Shown here: positions 43,923-52,807 of the stretch, piece after piece
Numbering within the stretch: position 1 is the first letter of the stretch
Layout of the letters: each line of letters starts with the position of its first letter
Position numbers and translations under genes: made by a program
Notes under the pieces: generated by a model
What the model saw: the letters and a program-made list of their open reading frames with translations, nothing else
Databases searched by the model: none
What the model was told of the DNA's origin: nothing
Source of the DNA: an uncultured Bacteroidales bacterium
GTDB taxonomy: Bacteria > Bacteroidota > Bacteroidia > Bacteroidales > Paludibacteraceae
Assembly: GCA_902779705.1 (NCBI GenBank)
Contig: CACZCR010000007.1
Span: 1-63,044 of the forward strand
DNA length: 63,044 nt
Direction: 5' to 3'

Positions 43923-46391
43923 TTATTGTCCGGCTTGTACGCCTCCTCCACCGCCGAGTCGGTTCAGCTCGTCCATATTACCGACTTTACGGTTCTTATG
44001 TTGCTGATATTGTCCGAACATCCAGACGATAGACGCCGTGACGCGTTGTTGTCGAACGGTGTTGGTATACCAACTGCTGTAGCCCTCTTGTTGTCCTTGG
44101 TCTTCGGAACGGAAGGACATCGAACGTAGCATATCCTGTAGATTGAGATTGAAGATAAGGCCTTTAGCCATATACATCTTGCGGATACCAAAGTTCATGT
44201 AGTACATGCTACCTTGTTTGTCATATCCGGTTGTCATAGGGGACGACCAGTTGCCGTCCAGGCTGAGTGTCCAATCTTTGGGCAGGTAGGCAGAGAGCGT
44301 ACCGCCTACGTAGCCATAGTGGCTGCCCAATTCATATACCGGTTTTCCTACCTCATTGAGTTCGTACGACTTGTTGAGGAAGTGGTACCAACCGGCATTC
44401 ACCGTCAATGCCAGCCATGCACCGGATAGGGACTTAGTTCCATTTTCCATGGTCATGTATTTAGGCACAATTGGCAGTTCGGTGAGTGAGATGTTTCCAC
44501 CATGAGTGGTACAGGTTCCGAAATTGGTCCATTTGATCGAACCTGTTCCGTCGGGTAGGATGGTAGTACGTTGAGAGAACATATCCTGTGTGTGCGCAAA
44601 ATTGAATGTGAGGTTCAGATATTGCGTCCAGGAGAAATGTATCTCGACATCGTTGTTGAACTCCGGTGTTAATTCGGTATTACCCAATTGGTAACTATAG
44701 GCATCTACATAGTTGACAAACGGGTTCAACATCCAGTAGTTAGGTCGTTTGATACGACGGGTGTAGCTGGCGCTGACGGAGATTGGCTGTTGCAGCTTGC
44801 CCAGCGGAGAAGATGTATAGCCTACATAGGCGGTAGGGAACGGATCGAAATAGGACTTACGGGTCACAGAGTCAGCACTCATCCAATCTCCTCGGCTATA
44901 GGTGTATTCGCCACGCAGACCCAATTTCACCGACCAATGCTCGCCAAACTGCTTACCGACAGATATATAGGCCGCAGCCACATGCTCGTCATAGCGGAAC
45001 TGCGAAGGCGTAGTGCTGATCGGATTGCCGTCGCGGATAGAATCGGTAAGCATGTTGTTGTCTGTCGAAGACAGTGCATATTTGACGCCGCATTCAATCA
45101 TACCTGTTTCCCAGAACTTGGTTTGGAAATCCAGCTTGGCACTATATATGTTTGCCACTTGGTTGGTGTTGATGTCCAGCCCGAGTTTGTTGATGCCAAT
45201 GTAGTCCGTCTCCTGGAAGTTATGGGAGGAAGTCTTGTAGCGGTTATAGTCCACGTTAATGGTTAACTCGCGTTCCAATGCCTCAGAGAACGTGTGGGTG
45301 TAGTTGAGGTTGGCGGTATGTTGCGGTGCCATGATTCGGGTGTTGATGGCCGTTGTACTGCGCGCTGTATCATTGCCTTGGATAGTATAGGCATAGTTGC
45401 GCCCGTCGATGATAGACTGTTTCATGTCCATGTAGGGCACTTGGAGAATAAAACCGAGTGTATTCTTGTTGTCAATATACCAGTCGTTACCCACTTTCAT
45501 CATATAATACTGGAAATCAATGTTATATCCGGAACGGGAGTAGCTCTCCAATAGTGGTGTCTTGCGATAGGTCTCCAAATCGATATCGTTCTGTGCATAG
45601 ACTTGGGTCAGTTGACCGAAGGTGTAAGTCTTCTCGCCACGGTAGTTGAGATTGAGCGATACGGCATCCATCTGTAGCCAGCGTTTGACATCTCCAAAGT
45701 ACATACCTCCGTAACTAGCGGATAATGTACCGTTCAGTCCGCGCATCATGTTCTTTTTGGTCTTGATATTGATAATACCTCCCTGACCGCTGGCGTCGTA
45801 CTTGGCGGATGGGTTAGAGATGATCTCAATCTTTTCGATCGTATTACCATCCGTACCATCAAGCATGGCTTTTAGTTGTTGGCCGCTCAGATAGGAGGGC
45901 TTACCGTCGATGTATACTTCCACCGACTTGCCGTTGACGGTTATATTGCCATCTTTGTCGATCCGCACACCCGGTGCGCGACGCAGGATGTCGTTACCAT
46001 TAGAACCGGCTGATAGGGGCGATTGGCTGACGTTGACCACCAGTTTGTCCATCTGACGCTCTATGAGCGGACGTTTGGCTTTGACTTCCACCTCTTTGAG
46101 TTGTTCGGCTTCTTGCTTGAGCACAAAATTAGGGCCGCCAAACTCGGTACTATAGCCGATAAATGAAGCTTGCATGATATACTTATTGGTATTCACTTCC
46201 ACTTCATAGCGGCCTTGGTCATCGGTAATAGCACCGGTCAAGAGGGTAGAGTCTTCTGCCAATACAGAGATTGTGACAAAGGGCATAGCCTCACCATTGG
46301 TGTCGGCCACACGACCTTTGATAGTTTCTGCCGACATCGACCAGTAGGTCAATATCAGCAGAAGGATTGTTAATAAATAACGTTTGTTCAT
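43923..46391 (-). CDS. TonB-receptor-like outer-membrane protein (OMP_b-brl_3 type)
   Basis: An outer-membrane protein of 822 residues from the ATG at 46391. Order: signal peptide (YLLTILLLILTYWSMSAE, about 4-21), CarboxypepD_reg-like domain (GRVADTNGEAMPFVTISV; FIGYSTEFG), a plug-like domain (ILRRAPGVRIDKDGNITVNGKSV; KIEIISNPSAKYDASGQGGIINIKTKK), then a barrel of about 600 residues of the OMP_b-brl_3 family. The longer frame to 46478 begins upstream of the -7 box and is rejected. The adjacent AraC regulator gene suggests specific control; the ligand is unknown and no SusD partner is present. Confidence 0.88.
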   Translation of the reverse strand: MNKRYLLTILLLILTYWSMSAETIKGRVADTNGEAMPFVTISVLAEDSTLLTGAITDDQGRYEVEVNTNKYIMQASFIGYSTEFGGPNFVLKQEAEQLKEVEVKAKRPLIERQMDKLVVNVSQSPLSAGSNGNDILRRAPGVRIDKDGNITVNGKSVEVYIDGKPSYLSGQQLKAMLDGTDGNTIEKIEIISNPSAKYDASGQGGIINIKTKKNMMRGLNGTLSASYGGMYFGDVKRWLQMDAVSLNLNYRGEKTYTFGQLTQVYAQNDIDLETYRKTPLLESYSRSGYNIDFQYYMMKVGNDWYIDNKNTLGFILQVPYMDMKQSIIDGRNYAYTIQGNDTARSTTAINTRIMAPQHTANLNYTHTFSEALERELTINVDYNRYKTSSHNFQETDYIGINKLGLDINTNQVANIYSAKLDFQTKFWETGMIECGVKYALSSTDNNMLTDSIRDGNPISTTPSQFRYDEHVAAAYISVGKQFGEHWSVKLGLRGEYTYSRGDWMSADSVTRKSYFDPFPTAYVGYTSSPLGKLQQPISVSASYTRRIKRPNYWMLNPFVNYVDAYSYQLGNTELTPEFNNDVEIHFSWTQYLNLTFNFAHTQDMFSQRTTILPDGTGSIKWTNFGTCTTHGGNISLTELPIVPKYMTMENGTKSLSGAWLALTVNAGWYHFLNKSYELNEVGKPVYELGSHYGYVGGTLSAYLPKDWTLSLDGNWSSPMTTGYDKQGSMYYMNFGIRKMYMAKGLIFNLNLQDMLRSMSFRSEDQGQQEGYSSWYTNTVRQQRVTASIVWMFGQYQQHKNRKVGNMDELNRLGGGGGVQAGQ

Positions 46392-46426
46392 TTTCGTATA
46401 TTTTTTAGCAGTTTGAAATCGAGTGC

Positions 46427-46434
46427 AAAAGTAC
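46427..46434 (-). promoter_or_regulatory. Probable -7 element of the receptor gene
   Basis: TACTTTTG on the minus strand (46434-46427), 36 bases before the ATG at 46391. No TTTG is found at the usual 20-base distance, so this promoter may need an activator, perhaps the AraC protein encoded just upstream. Confidence 0.5.
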
Positions 46435-46470
46435 TGCTTTTTGTGCATACAGGATATGAAAAATCGGACA

Positions 46471-47331
46471 TTATGCAAAAAAGATGGAAAAATCTGCCGT
46501 AAGAGGTATGCCTAACATGCGGAAATGGCTAGGGGAAACGCATCCCATCTGTTGAAACTCCAATGCCATGTGACTCAAGTCGTAGTAGCCATTTCGCAGA
46601 GCTATATCCATCAGGTCAATGGTTTTGTGTGTATCTGCTTGTTGTTGCATGGACTCGAGTGCGCGATGAAAACGTCTTAGACGCATGTATTGTTTGGGTG
46701 GAATACCCACATAGCTACGAAATACGCGAAGGAACTGGCGTTCACCCAAATAAGCTGCGGAGGCCATCTTGGCAGCTGATGTGATATCTTTCTGTTGGTC
46801 GCAAGCGATAATGGCCTTGCGTAGGCGCGCGTAATTCATATCTTTTTTATGGGGTAGGTGACCGATAAAGAATGCGTCTAATAGGGGTGCTATGTCTTGC
46901 TCAGAAGGTACAGATTTGAAAATTCTGTCCAGTTGCAGCAATCCTTGGTCTCCGTATTCTTGGACTGTAATTACTTTGCCCGCTAGTTGTTGGAGATCAA
47001 TACCTAAGAGCGCGTGCATACCTCCTGGTTCAAAGTCTAACATCATGCCTTCGAACCATCCAGAGAGAGTGGTAAGGAGGATATTTTCTTGAGTAGGGCC
47101 AAACAGAACCATCCCGTCGGAATGTACACCATTGAAATCGGCGGTTGCATTGCGCATAAATACAAATCCTCCGAAATTTGGCAATAGTTGTTGTACATGT
47201 TTGCCATTGACGAATCGTGGATCGTCAGTAGGTGGTGCCATTGTATCTGTTGATCCTTCGGCACGGACAAACACGTAGCGTGTGATATACGGCTTTAATA
47301 CCTCGGTTGGATGTATGATTTGAAAAAACAT
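46471..47331 (-). CDS. AraC family transcriptional regulator
   Basis: A 286-residue regulator. The C-terminal third holds two helix-turn-helix units: ITSAAKMASAAYLGERQFLRVFRSYVGIPPKQYMRLRRF and IDLMDIALRNGYYDLSHMALEFQQMGCVSPSHFR, with the family's SPSHFR-like end. The N-terminal part resembles the DUF6597/cupin-like sensor domain (LKPYITRYVFVRAEG at the start; LLPNFGGFVFM). It precedes the receptor gene on the same strand and is probably its regulator. Confidence 0.88.
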   Translation of the reverse strand: MFFQIIHPTEVLKPYITRYVFVRAEGSTDTMAPPTDDPRFVNGKHVQQLLPNFGGFVFMRNATADFNGVHSDGMVLFGPTQENILLTTLSGWFEGMMLDFEPGGMHALLGIDLQQLAGKVITVQEYGDQGLLQLDRIFKSVPSEQDIAPLLDAFFIGHLPHKKDMNYARLRKAIIACDQQKDITSAAKMASAAYLGERQFLRVFRSYVGIPPKQYMRLRRFHRALESMQQQADTHKTIDLMDIALRNGYYDLSHMALEFQQMGCVSPSHFRMLGIPLTADFSIFFA

Positions 47332-47359
47332 GAATATCGTTCAATGAATATGGACTGTA

Positions 47360-47392
47360 AAAATACGACACGCTGTCGGCGTGTCGTATTTT
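47360..47392 (-). terminator. Strong intrinsic terminator of the mmd operon
   Basis: A perfect 14-bp stem, AAAATACGACACGC (47360-47373) with its complement at 47379-47392, and a 5-base loop. On the minus strand it ends in TATTTTTAC. It separates mmdB from the AraC gene. Confidence 0.88.
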
Positions 47393-47406
47393 GTTATATT
47401 AGATGT

Positions 47407-48582
47407 TTAACCTAACATTGTAAGTAATACACCTGCGGCGACAGCTGAGCCAATTACTCCGGCGACGTTTGGCCCCATGGCGTGCATAAGCAGGAAGTTC
47501 GACGGATTCTCTTCCTGTCCGACCGTTTGGCTGACGCGTGCGGCCATAGGCACAGCCGAAACACCTGCCGAACCGATCAGCGGGTTGATCTTCTCTTTAA
47601 GGAAGAGGTTCATGAACTTAGCCAAGAGCACTCCACCTGCCGATCCCATACCGAACGCCACGATACCCATCGCAAGGATCATAAGCGTTTGGAGATTGAG
47701 GAAACTGCCGGCTGTTGCGGTAGCTCCTACAGAGAGGCCGAGGAAGATGACAACGATGTTCATCAATTCGTTCTGGGCGGTCTTTGAGAGGCGATCTACT
47801 ACACCGCATTCTTTCATCAGGTTACCGAGCATCAGACAGCCGATCAGAGGTGCTGCGTCCGGCAGGATAAGGGCTACGATAGCGGTGATGATGATCGGGA
47901 AGACGATCTTCTCTGTTTTGGAAACAGGACGAAGTTGTCCCATTTTGATAGCACGTTCGGCTTTGGTGGTCAGTGCACGCATGATAGGCGGTTGGATCAC
48001 CGGCACGAGTGCCATGTAGCTGTAGGCGGCAATTGCGATCGGGCCTAAGAGGTGCGGCGCCAGTTTGGAGGTCAAGAAGATGGAGGTTGGTCCATCCGCT
48101 CCACCAATGATACCGATAGAACCGGCTTCAGCGGGTGTAAAGCCCATCGCGTTAGCGCAGAGGAAAGTCACGAAGATACCGATCTGTGCGGCTGCTCCAA
48201 GGATTAGTGATTTTGGATTAGCGATTAGGGGACCGAAATCGGTCATCGCACCTACACCGATAAAGATAAGGCACGGATAGACACCTGCTTTGACACCGAT
48301 ATAGAGCACGTCGAGCAGACCTCCGTCTTTGAGGATTGCTCCGTAGGAGTGGTAGGCAGGGCTGTTCGGATCAAGGAACGCCGACCACAACTCGCTATGA
48401 AACATCCCGGCGCCCGGTAGGTTCGTTAGGAGCATACCAAAGGCGATAGGAAGCAGCAAAAGCGGCTCGTATTTTTTGTGAATGGCCAGGTACAGCAAGA
48501 AGAAGGACACCAGAAGCATAATGCCTTGCTGCCACGTCATCTGCATGAAACCCATGCCATTAAAAAATTCCAAAATATTCAT
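47407..48582 (-). CDS. mmdB: Na+-translocating decarboxylase beta subunit (MmdB/OadB)
   Basis: The membrane subunit that carries out biotin decarboxylation coupled to export of Na+. The 391-residue protein has about nine membrane segments, the family's [35 protein letters not shown] and [13 protein letters not shown] segments, and Asp in GGADGPT (the Na+-site Asp of the family). It is the last gene of the operon; a heptamer tract fills the gap to mmdC. Confidence 0.94.
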   Translation of the reverse strand: MNILEFFNGMGFMQMTWQQGIMLLVSFFLLYLAIHKKYEPLLLLPIAFGMLLTNLPGAGMFHSELWSAFLDPNSPAYHSYGAILKDGGLLDVLYIGVKAGVYPCLIFIGVGAMTDFGPLIANPKSLILGAAAQIGIFVTFLCANAMGFTPAEAGSIGIIGGADGPTSIFLTSKLAPHLLGPIAIAAYSYMALVPVIQPPIMRALTTKAERAIKMGQLRPVSKTEKIVFPIIITAIVALILPDAAPLIGCLMLGNLMKECGVVDRLSKTAQNELMNIVVIFLGLSVGATATAGSFLNLQTLMILAMGIVAFGMGSAGGVLLAKFMNLFLKEKINPLIGSAGVSAVPMAARVSQTVGQEENPSNFLLMHAMGPNVAGVIGSAVAAGVLLTMLG

Positions 48583-48590
48583 TTTGAATT

Positions 48591-48625
48591 TTTATTTGTG
48601 ATTTGTAATTGGTGATTGGTGATTT
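48591..48625. repeat. Degenerate heptamer tandem repeat between mmdC and mmdB
   Basis: About five 7-base units of GTGATTT/GTGATTG type occupying nearly the whole gap between the mmdC stop and the mmdB start. Confidence 0.8.
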
Positions 48626-49055
48626 ATCCTAAAACGATCAGGAGGTCGTCTTGCATGACATTCTGACCGGGGGTAACGGCAATTTGTTTAACCGTACCGT
48701 CGGCTTCTGCCATGATAGCATTCTCCATCTTCATGGACTCGAGGGTGAGGAGGGTGTCGCCTTTTTTAACAGCTTGGCCTTCGGAAACGAGCACTTTGAT
48801 GACCGATCCTGGCAGCGGGCTCTTTACTTGTACGCCTGCAGCGGGAGCTGCGGCGGGTTTAGCCTCTGCTTTGGGTGCAGCAGGAGCAGCGGGTTTCGGA
48901 GCAGGAGCTGCGGCCGGTTTTGCGGCCGGAGCAGCTGCTTCGGTCTCTACTTCATATACTTTGCCGTTGACGGTTACTTTGGTCTTGCCGGCTTCGATTT
49001 CTTCTACAGCGCATTTGTACTCAGCGCCGTTGATTTTAAATGCAAATTCTTTCAT
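48624..49055 (-). CDS. mmdC: Biotin carrier subunit of methylmalonyl-CoA decarboxylase (MmdC)
   Basis: Carries the carboxyl group as carboxybiotin from the alpha to the beta subunit. The 143-residue protein has an N-terminal domain (about 1-35), an Ala/Pro/Lys linker of about 40 residues, and a C-terminal biotinyl domain with the biotinylation Lys in ESMKMEN and the ending VTPGQNVMQDDLLIVLG. It is a normal carrier protein for this complex. The linker is codon-repetitive (GCA/GCT with CC codons). Confidence 0.92.
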   Translation of the reverse strand: MKEFAFKINGAEYKCAVEEIEAGKTKVTVNGKVYEVETEAAAPAAKPAAAPAPKPAAPAAPKAEAKPAAAPAAGVQVKSPLPGSVIKVLVSEGQAVKKGDTLLTLESMKMENAIMAEADGTVKQIAVTPGQNVMQDDLLIVLG

Positions 49056-49100
49056 ATTAAAAACCTTGATTAGTCTTATTCTAAGAAACGATTAATGTGG

Positions 49101-49496
49101 TCAAAAGCCCACATTGTTCATTCCAATACTTTTTTCATTCCACGCGGTCTCGTGTTTGTGGAGCGAGATCATGGCCGTGGGGATATCATGTTTAACGTCA
49201 CGCGCGAGGTAAAGCGCGTAGGCGATGGCAGCTATATCCTCTTTGCCTGCCTCAGAGATAGCCATGGCTATAGCGGCTTTGGTACCTTCGTCCGTAGGCT
49301 CCGCTGATGGCGCGGAAGCCTGCGGGGTAGGTTGGTCTTCTTTGGGAGCTTTCGGTGTCTTGGGTTCAGATAGTTTCTGCATGGTCCATCCAAAGAATTG
49401 AAGAATGTAGACAAGGCAGAAAAGGAGCGCCAGAACAATACCGAAACCAAGGCCGGTAACAATCCATGTATCTGCTGTAACTGCTAATAATGTCAT
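49101..49496 (-). CDS. mmdD: Na+ pump decarboxylase gamma/delta subunit (MmdD/OadG)
   Basis: The small membrane anchor that holds the alpha subunit to the membrane. The 131-residue protein has one membrane segment (LGFGIVLALLFCLVYILQFFGW, about 16-37), a Pro/Ala/Glu-rich linker and a soluble C-terminal helix pair (AIAMAISEAGKEDIAAIAYALYLARDVKHD). The linker and C-terminal part are longer than in E. coli-type OadG. It lies between mmdA and mmdC. Confidence 0.85.
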   Translation of the reverse strand: MTLLAVTADTWIVTGLGFGIVLALLFCLVYILQFFGWTMQKLSEPKTPKAPKEDQPTPQASAPSAEPTDEGTKAAIAMAISEAGKEDIAAIAYALYLARDVKHDIPTAMISLHKHETAWNEKSIGMNNVGF

Positions 49497-49500
49497 AACG

Positions 49501-49528
49501 GTTATGGGTTACGGGTTATGGGTTATAG
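49501..49528. repeat. Degenerate heptamer tandem repeat between mmdA and mmdD
   Basis: Four 7-base units of GTTATGG type (two exact copies). They fill the gap and run over the mmdA stop codon. Confidence 0.8.
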
Positions 49529-51079
49529 CGGAATGTTCGAGTGCTTTTTGAGCGGGTTGGTCAGACGTTTGGTCTGGAGCATCTCGAACGCACGAATGAT
49601 ACGGCTACGGGTGTAGCGCGGCTCAATCACGTCATCGATGTATCCACGGTTAGCAGCCTGGTACGGAGAAGCGAACAGATCTTTGTACTCTGCCTCTTTC
49701 TCAGCAATGAAGGCTTTCTTCTCTGCGGGGTCCTCGATAGCCTTGATAGCCTTTGCTTGGAGTACACCTACTGCTCCACTTGCACCCATGACAGCAATCT
49801 CTGCGTTTGGCCAAGCGTAACACATGTCACCGCGCAGTTGTTTACAGCTCATCACAATGTGCGAACCGCCGTACGACTTGCGAACAGTAATCGTTACTTT
49901 TGGAACGGTTGCTTCGCCATAAGCAAACATCAGTTTTGCTCCGTGGTCGATGATACCTGCGTACTCTTGTCCGGTACCGCAAAGGAATCCCGGAACGTCT
50001 ACGAGGGTCAGGATCTGGATATTGAACGCGTCGCAGAAACGAACGAAACGAGCGGCTTTGCGAGAAGCGTCACAGTCGAGAACGCCGGCAAGCCATGAAG
50101 GCTGGTTGGCGATGATACCAGTCGAGCGACCGTTGAAACGTGCGAAACCGCAGATGACGTTCTTGGCGTAGTCTTTATGAACCTCCATAAAATCACCGTT
50201 ATCCACGATGGTATTGATGATTTCGTGCATGTCATAGGGCTTGTTGGGGTCTGCCGGCACGATGTCGTTGAGGTTATCATCTACACGGGTGATATCGTCG
50301 GTACACTCGAAGAGTGGTGCCTCTTCCATATTGTTCTGCGGGATGAAGCTGATGAGACGGCGTACTTCGGCGAGTGCCTCTTCTTCGGTAGCAGCCACGA
50401 AATGGGTTACACCGGACTTGGTAGCATGGATTTTGGCGCCACCCAGTTGCTCCACAGTAACGTCTTCGCCGGTAACGGACTTCACAACTTTTGGACCAGT
50501 GATGAACATGTAGGAGTTTTGCTCGGTCATCATAATGAAGTCGGTGAGGGCAGGGCTATATACGGCTCCACCTGCACACGGGCCAAAGATGACGGATATC
50601 TGGGGTACAACACCTGAAGCAAGGATGTTACGCTCGAAGATTTCGGCATAGCCGGCAAGAGCACACGCACCTTCTTGGATACGTGCTCCACCCGAGTCGT
50701 TGAGGCCGATGATTGGAGCTCCAAGTTTCATGGCTTGGTCCATGACGTTACAAATCTTGAGCGCCATGGTCTCGGAGAGTGAACCGCCGATGACTGTTGC
50801 GTCTTGTGCAAAGACAAAGACGAGACGGCCGTCGATAGTACCGGATCCTACAGCCACGCCATCACCGAGGAACACTTTCTTCTCCATACCAAAGTCGTGG
50901 CAACGGTGGGTGAGGAACATATTTACTTCTTCGAACGAACCTTCGTCCAGCAGCATATTGATACGCTCGCGGCAGGTATAACTGCCTTTGGCGTGATGTT
51001 TTTCGACTGCAGCTTCACCGCCTCCGGCTTGCGCTTTCTCGCGGTTAGCAACCAGTTTATCTAATTTAGCTTGATCCAT
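49523..51079 (-). CDS. mmdA: Methylmalonyl-CoA decarboxylase alpha subunit (carboxyltransferase)
   Basis: Transfers CO2 from (S)-methylmalonyl-CoA to biotin, giving propionyl-CoA. The 518-residue protein is the acyl-CoA carboxylase beta-type carboxyltransferase: N-terminal half with GLNDSGGARIQEG and FGPCAGGAVYSPALTD, and C-terminal half with VDVPGFLCGTGQEYAGIIDHGAKLMFAYGEATVPK and RKSYGGSHIVMSCK (oxyanion regions). Together with the mmdB, C and D genes it is read as a decarboxylase, though the same subunit type serves propionyl-CoA carboxylases. Confidence 0.94.
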   Translation of the reverse strand: MDQAKLDKLVANREKAQAGGGEAAVEKHHAKGSYTCRERINMLLDEGSFEEVNMFLTHRCHDFGMEKKVFLGDGVAVGSGTIDGRLVFVFAQDATVIGGSLSETMALKICNVMDQAMKLGAPIIGLNDSGGARIQEGACALAGYAEIFERNILASGVVPQISVIFGPCAGGAVYSPALTDFIMMTEQNSYMFITGPKVVKSVTGEDVTVEQLGGAKIHATKSGVTHFVAATEEEALAEVRRLISFIPQNNMEEAPLFECTDDITRVDDNLNDIVPADPNKPYDMHEIINTIVDNGDFMEVHKDYAKNVICGFARFNGRSTGIIANQPSWLAGVLDCDASRKAARFVRFCDAFNIQILTLVDVPGFLCGTGQEYAGIIDHGAKLMFAYGEATVPKVTITVRKSYGGSHIVMSCKQLRGDMCYAWPNAEIAVMGASGAVGVLQAKAIKAIEDPAEKKAFIAEKEAEYKDLFASPYQAANRGYIDDVIEPRYTRSRIIRAFEMLQTKRLTNPLKKHSNIPL

Positions 51080-51083
51080 AAAA

Positions 51084-51119
51084 TCATTTACGATTTAGTC
51101 ATTTACCATTTACAATTTA
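51084..51119. repeat. Degenerate heptamer tandem repeat between mce and mmdA
   Basis: Five 7-to-8-base units of CGATTTA/CCATTTA type filling the gap between the mce stop and mmdA start. Confidence 0.75.
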
Positions 51120-51530
51120 TGCCGGCTGTTGGCACAACTCCGTTAATACACCCTTGGTAGATTTAGGGTGGAGGAAAGCGATCATCAGGTTCTCTGCGCC
51201 TTTACGGGGAGCCTTGTCGATGAGTTGGATACCGGCAGCTTCGCACTCAGCGAGTGCTTCTGCAACGTTCTCTACGTTGAAAGCAACGTGGTGAACACCG
51301 CCGCGACCTCCGTTTTTCTCAATGAACTTAGCAATCGTGGACTCCGGGCTGGTCGGCTCAAGGAGCTCGATCTTAACTTCACCTACTTTGAAGAAAGCGG
51401 TGCGTACTTTTTGGTCCTCGACTACTTCAATCGAATAACATTTGTTTCCTGAAAGGAATTCGAAGAAGGGTGCAGCCTCTTCGATAGAGGTCACTGCAAT
51501 GCCCAAATGTTCGATGTGTGTGGGTTTCAT
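51117..51530 (-). CDS. mce: Methylmalonyl-CoA epimerase
   Basis: Interconverts (R)- and (S)-methylmalonyl-CoA, linking the B12-dependent mutase to the decarboxylase. The 137-residue vicinal-oxygen-chelate protein has metal residues in IEHLGIAV (His near 7), GVHHVAF (about 79-85) and a Glu in VLTELCQ near the end. First gene of the mmd operon; together they run succinate to propionate while pumping Na+. Confidence 0.95.
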   Translation of the reverse strand: MKPTHIEHLGIAVTSIEEAAPFFEFLSGNKCYSIEVVEDQKVRTAFFKVGEVKIELLEPTSPESTIAKFIEKNGGRGGVHHVAFNVENVAEALAECEAAGIQLIDKAPRKGAENLMIAFLHPKSTKGVLTELCQQPA

Positions 51531-51585
51531 AATAAATAAATTTAGTATGTTAGTAATTAATTATCTCAAAAGCACAAATTCGGCA

Positions 51586-51617
51586 CAAAATTACAAAAAA
51601 AAAACTGAACTTGCAAA
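51586..51617 (-). promoter_or_regulatory. Promoter of the mce-mmd operon
   Basis: Minus strand: TTTG (51617-51614), 20-base spacer, TAATTTTG (51593-51586). It is back to back with the sensor-kinase promoter. The leader to the mce ATG at 51530 is about 50 bases. Confidence 0.75.
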
Positions 51618-51632
51618 TAAAAAGTATTTTAT

Positions 51633-51664
51633 TTTGCGTATATGATAAAAAAAACGTATCTTTG
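51633..51664 (+). promoter_or_regulatory. Promoter of the sensor-kinase gene
   Basis: TTTG at 51633-51636 (extended TTTGCGTATATGA), 20-base spacer, TATCTTTG at 51657-51664. It fixes the ATG at 51689; a longer frame from 51611 starts upstream of it. Confidence 0.8.
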
Positions 51665-51688
51665 CATCGTTTTTATAAATTATTCGAT

Positions 51689-52807
51689 ATGTCCAAAGAG
51701 AAACGTTTAGGCACGCTGATACTGATTCTGTCGCTGATGATAGTGATAGCCTCTGTGTTATTTACCAATAATTTGGCTCGTCGTTTGGCTGACGAGGAGC
51801 AGAAGAAAGTCGAGACATGGGTCGCTGCAACGCAATCGATGATAGAGGCTCCTGAAGATGCCGATTTGAGTTTTGAATTGTCTGTTATTCAGTCAAATAC
51901 GTCTATTCCGGTATATTTGGTTGATTCGACGGGAACGATTCTGAGTTGTGTGAATGTGATCGATACGGTGGCAGACCCGCGTGTGCTCAACGGTCCTATA
52001 GAGTTGCGCCTCTCGGATAGTGATGCTCAGTATATTTATTATGCTGAATCCACGCTGTTGCGTCAGTTGCGCTATGTGCCGTATCTGCAGTTTGCGTTGA
52101 TTTTTATTTTTATCGTGGTGGCTGTGATAATGCTTTTTACGGCTCATCGCAGCGAGCAGAACCGTGTATGGGCAGGTTTGAGCAAAGAGACTGCTCATCA
52201 ACTGGGTACGCCTATTTCGTCTTTGATCGCTTGTCAACAGATACTTGGCGAGCGGTATCCGAAAGACGAGGTGATCCCGCTGATGCAGAATGATATTAAA
52301 CGACTCAGTATGATAGCTGACCGTTTCTCTAAGATAGGTAGCGAACCTGACCTGGTGCCTACTAAGATGAGCGAGGTAGTGGACAAATCGCTGGCATACA
52401 TGCGTACGCGCGTATCTAATAAGGTAGAGATTGTGAATCAAGTGGATGGGGATTGTCCATTAGTGGGTGATGTCAATACACCTCTTTTTGCATGGGTGAT
52501 TGAGAACATCGTCAAGAATGCCGTGGATGCTATGGAGGGAAAGGGTACGATAACGGTCTCCTGTCAACAACTGGATGACGAGATAGAAGTGCTGATAGCT
52601 GATACAGGAAAGGGGATGGACAGTGCTACTCGTCGCCAGATTTTCCAACCCGGTTTTACGACCAAAAAACGTGGATGGGGATTAGGGTTAACGCTCGCCA
52701 AGCGTATCGTCGAAGAGTATCATGGCGGAAGGCTGTATGTCAAACAGAGCCATGTCGGTCAAGGCACGGTATTCGCTGTTGTGGTCAAACAGAGCAAACA
52801 CAGTTGA
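51689..52807 (+). CDS. Membrane sensor histidine kinase
   Basis: A 372-residue kinase: membrane segment 1 (about 8-26), a periplasmic sensor of about 100 residues, membrane segment 2 (FALIFIFIVVAVIMLF, about 134-150), then dimerisation domain with His170 in KETAHQLGTPISSL and ATPase domain (N-box ENIVKNAVDAM, ADTGKGM, F-box, [19 protein letters not shown]). No HAMP domain and no adjacent response regulator, so it is an orphan. Its last 120 bp, which encode the conserved ATPase end ([10 protein letters not shown]), are antisense to the conserved end of ispE. Confidence 0.92.
   Translation: MSKEKRLGTLILILSLMIVIASVLFTNNLARRLADEEQKKVETWVAATQSMIEAPEDADLSFELSVIQSNTSIPVYLVDSTGTILSCVNVIDTVADPRVLNGPIELRLSDSDAQYIYYAESTLLRQLRYVPYLQFALIFIFIVVAVIMLFTAHRSEQNRVWAGLSKETAHQLGTPISSLIACQQILGERYPKDEVIPLMQNDIKRLSMIADRFSKIGSEPDLVPTKMSEVVDKSLAYMRTRVSNKVEIVNQVDGDCPLVGDVNTPLFAWVIENIVKNAVDAMEGKGTITVSCQQLDDEIEVLIADTGKGMDSATRRQIFQPGFTTKKRGWGLGLTLAKRIVEEYHGGRLYVKQSHVGQGTVFAVVVKQSKHS

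Noticed and set aside
51611..51688. Longer start for the sensor kinase
   Set aside because: It lies upstream of the -33 box at 51633, so it cannot be in the message.
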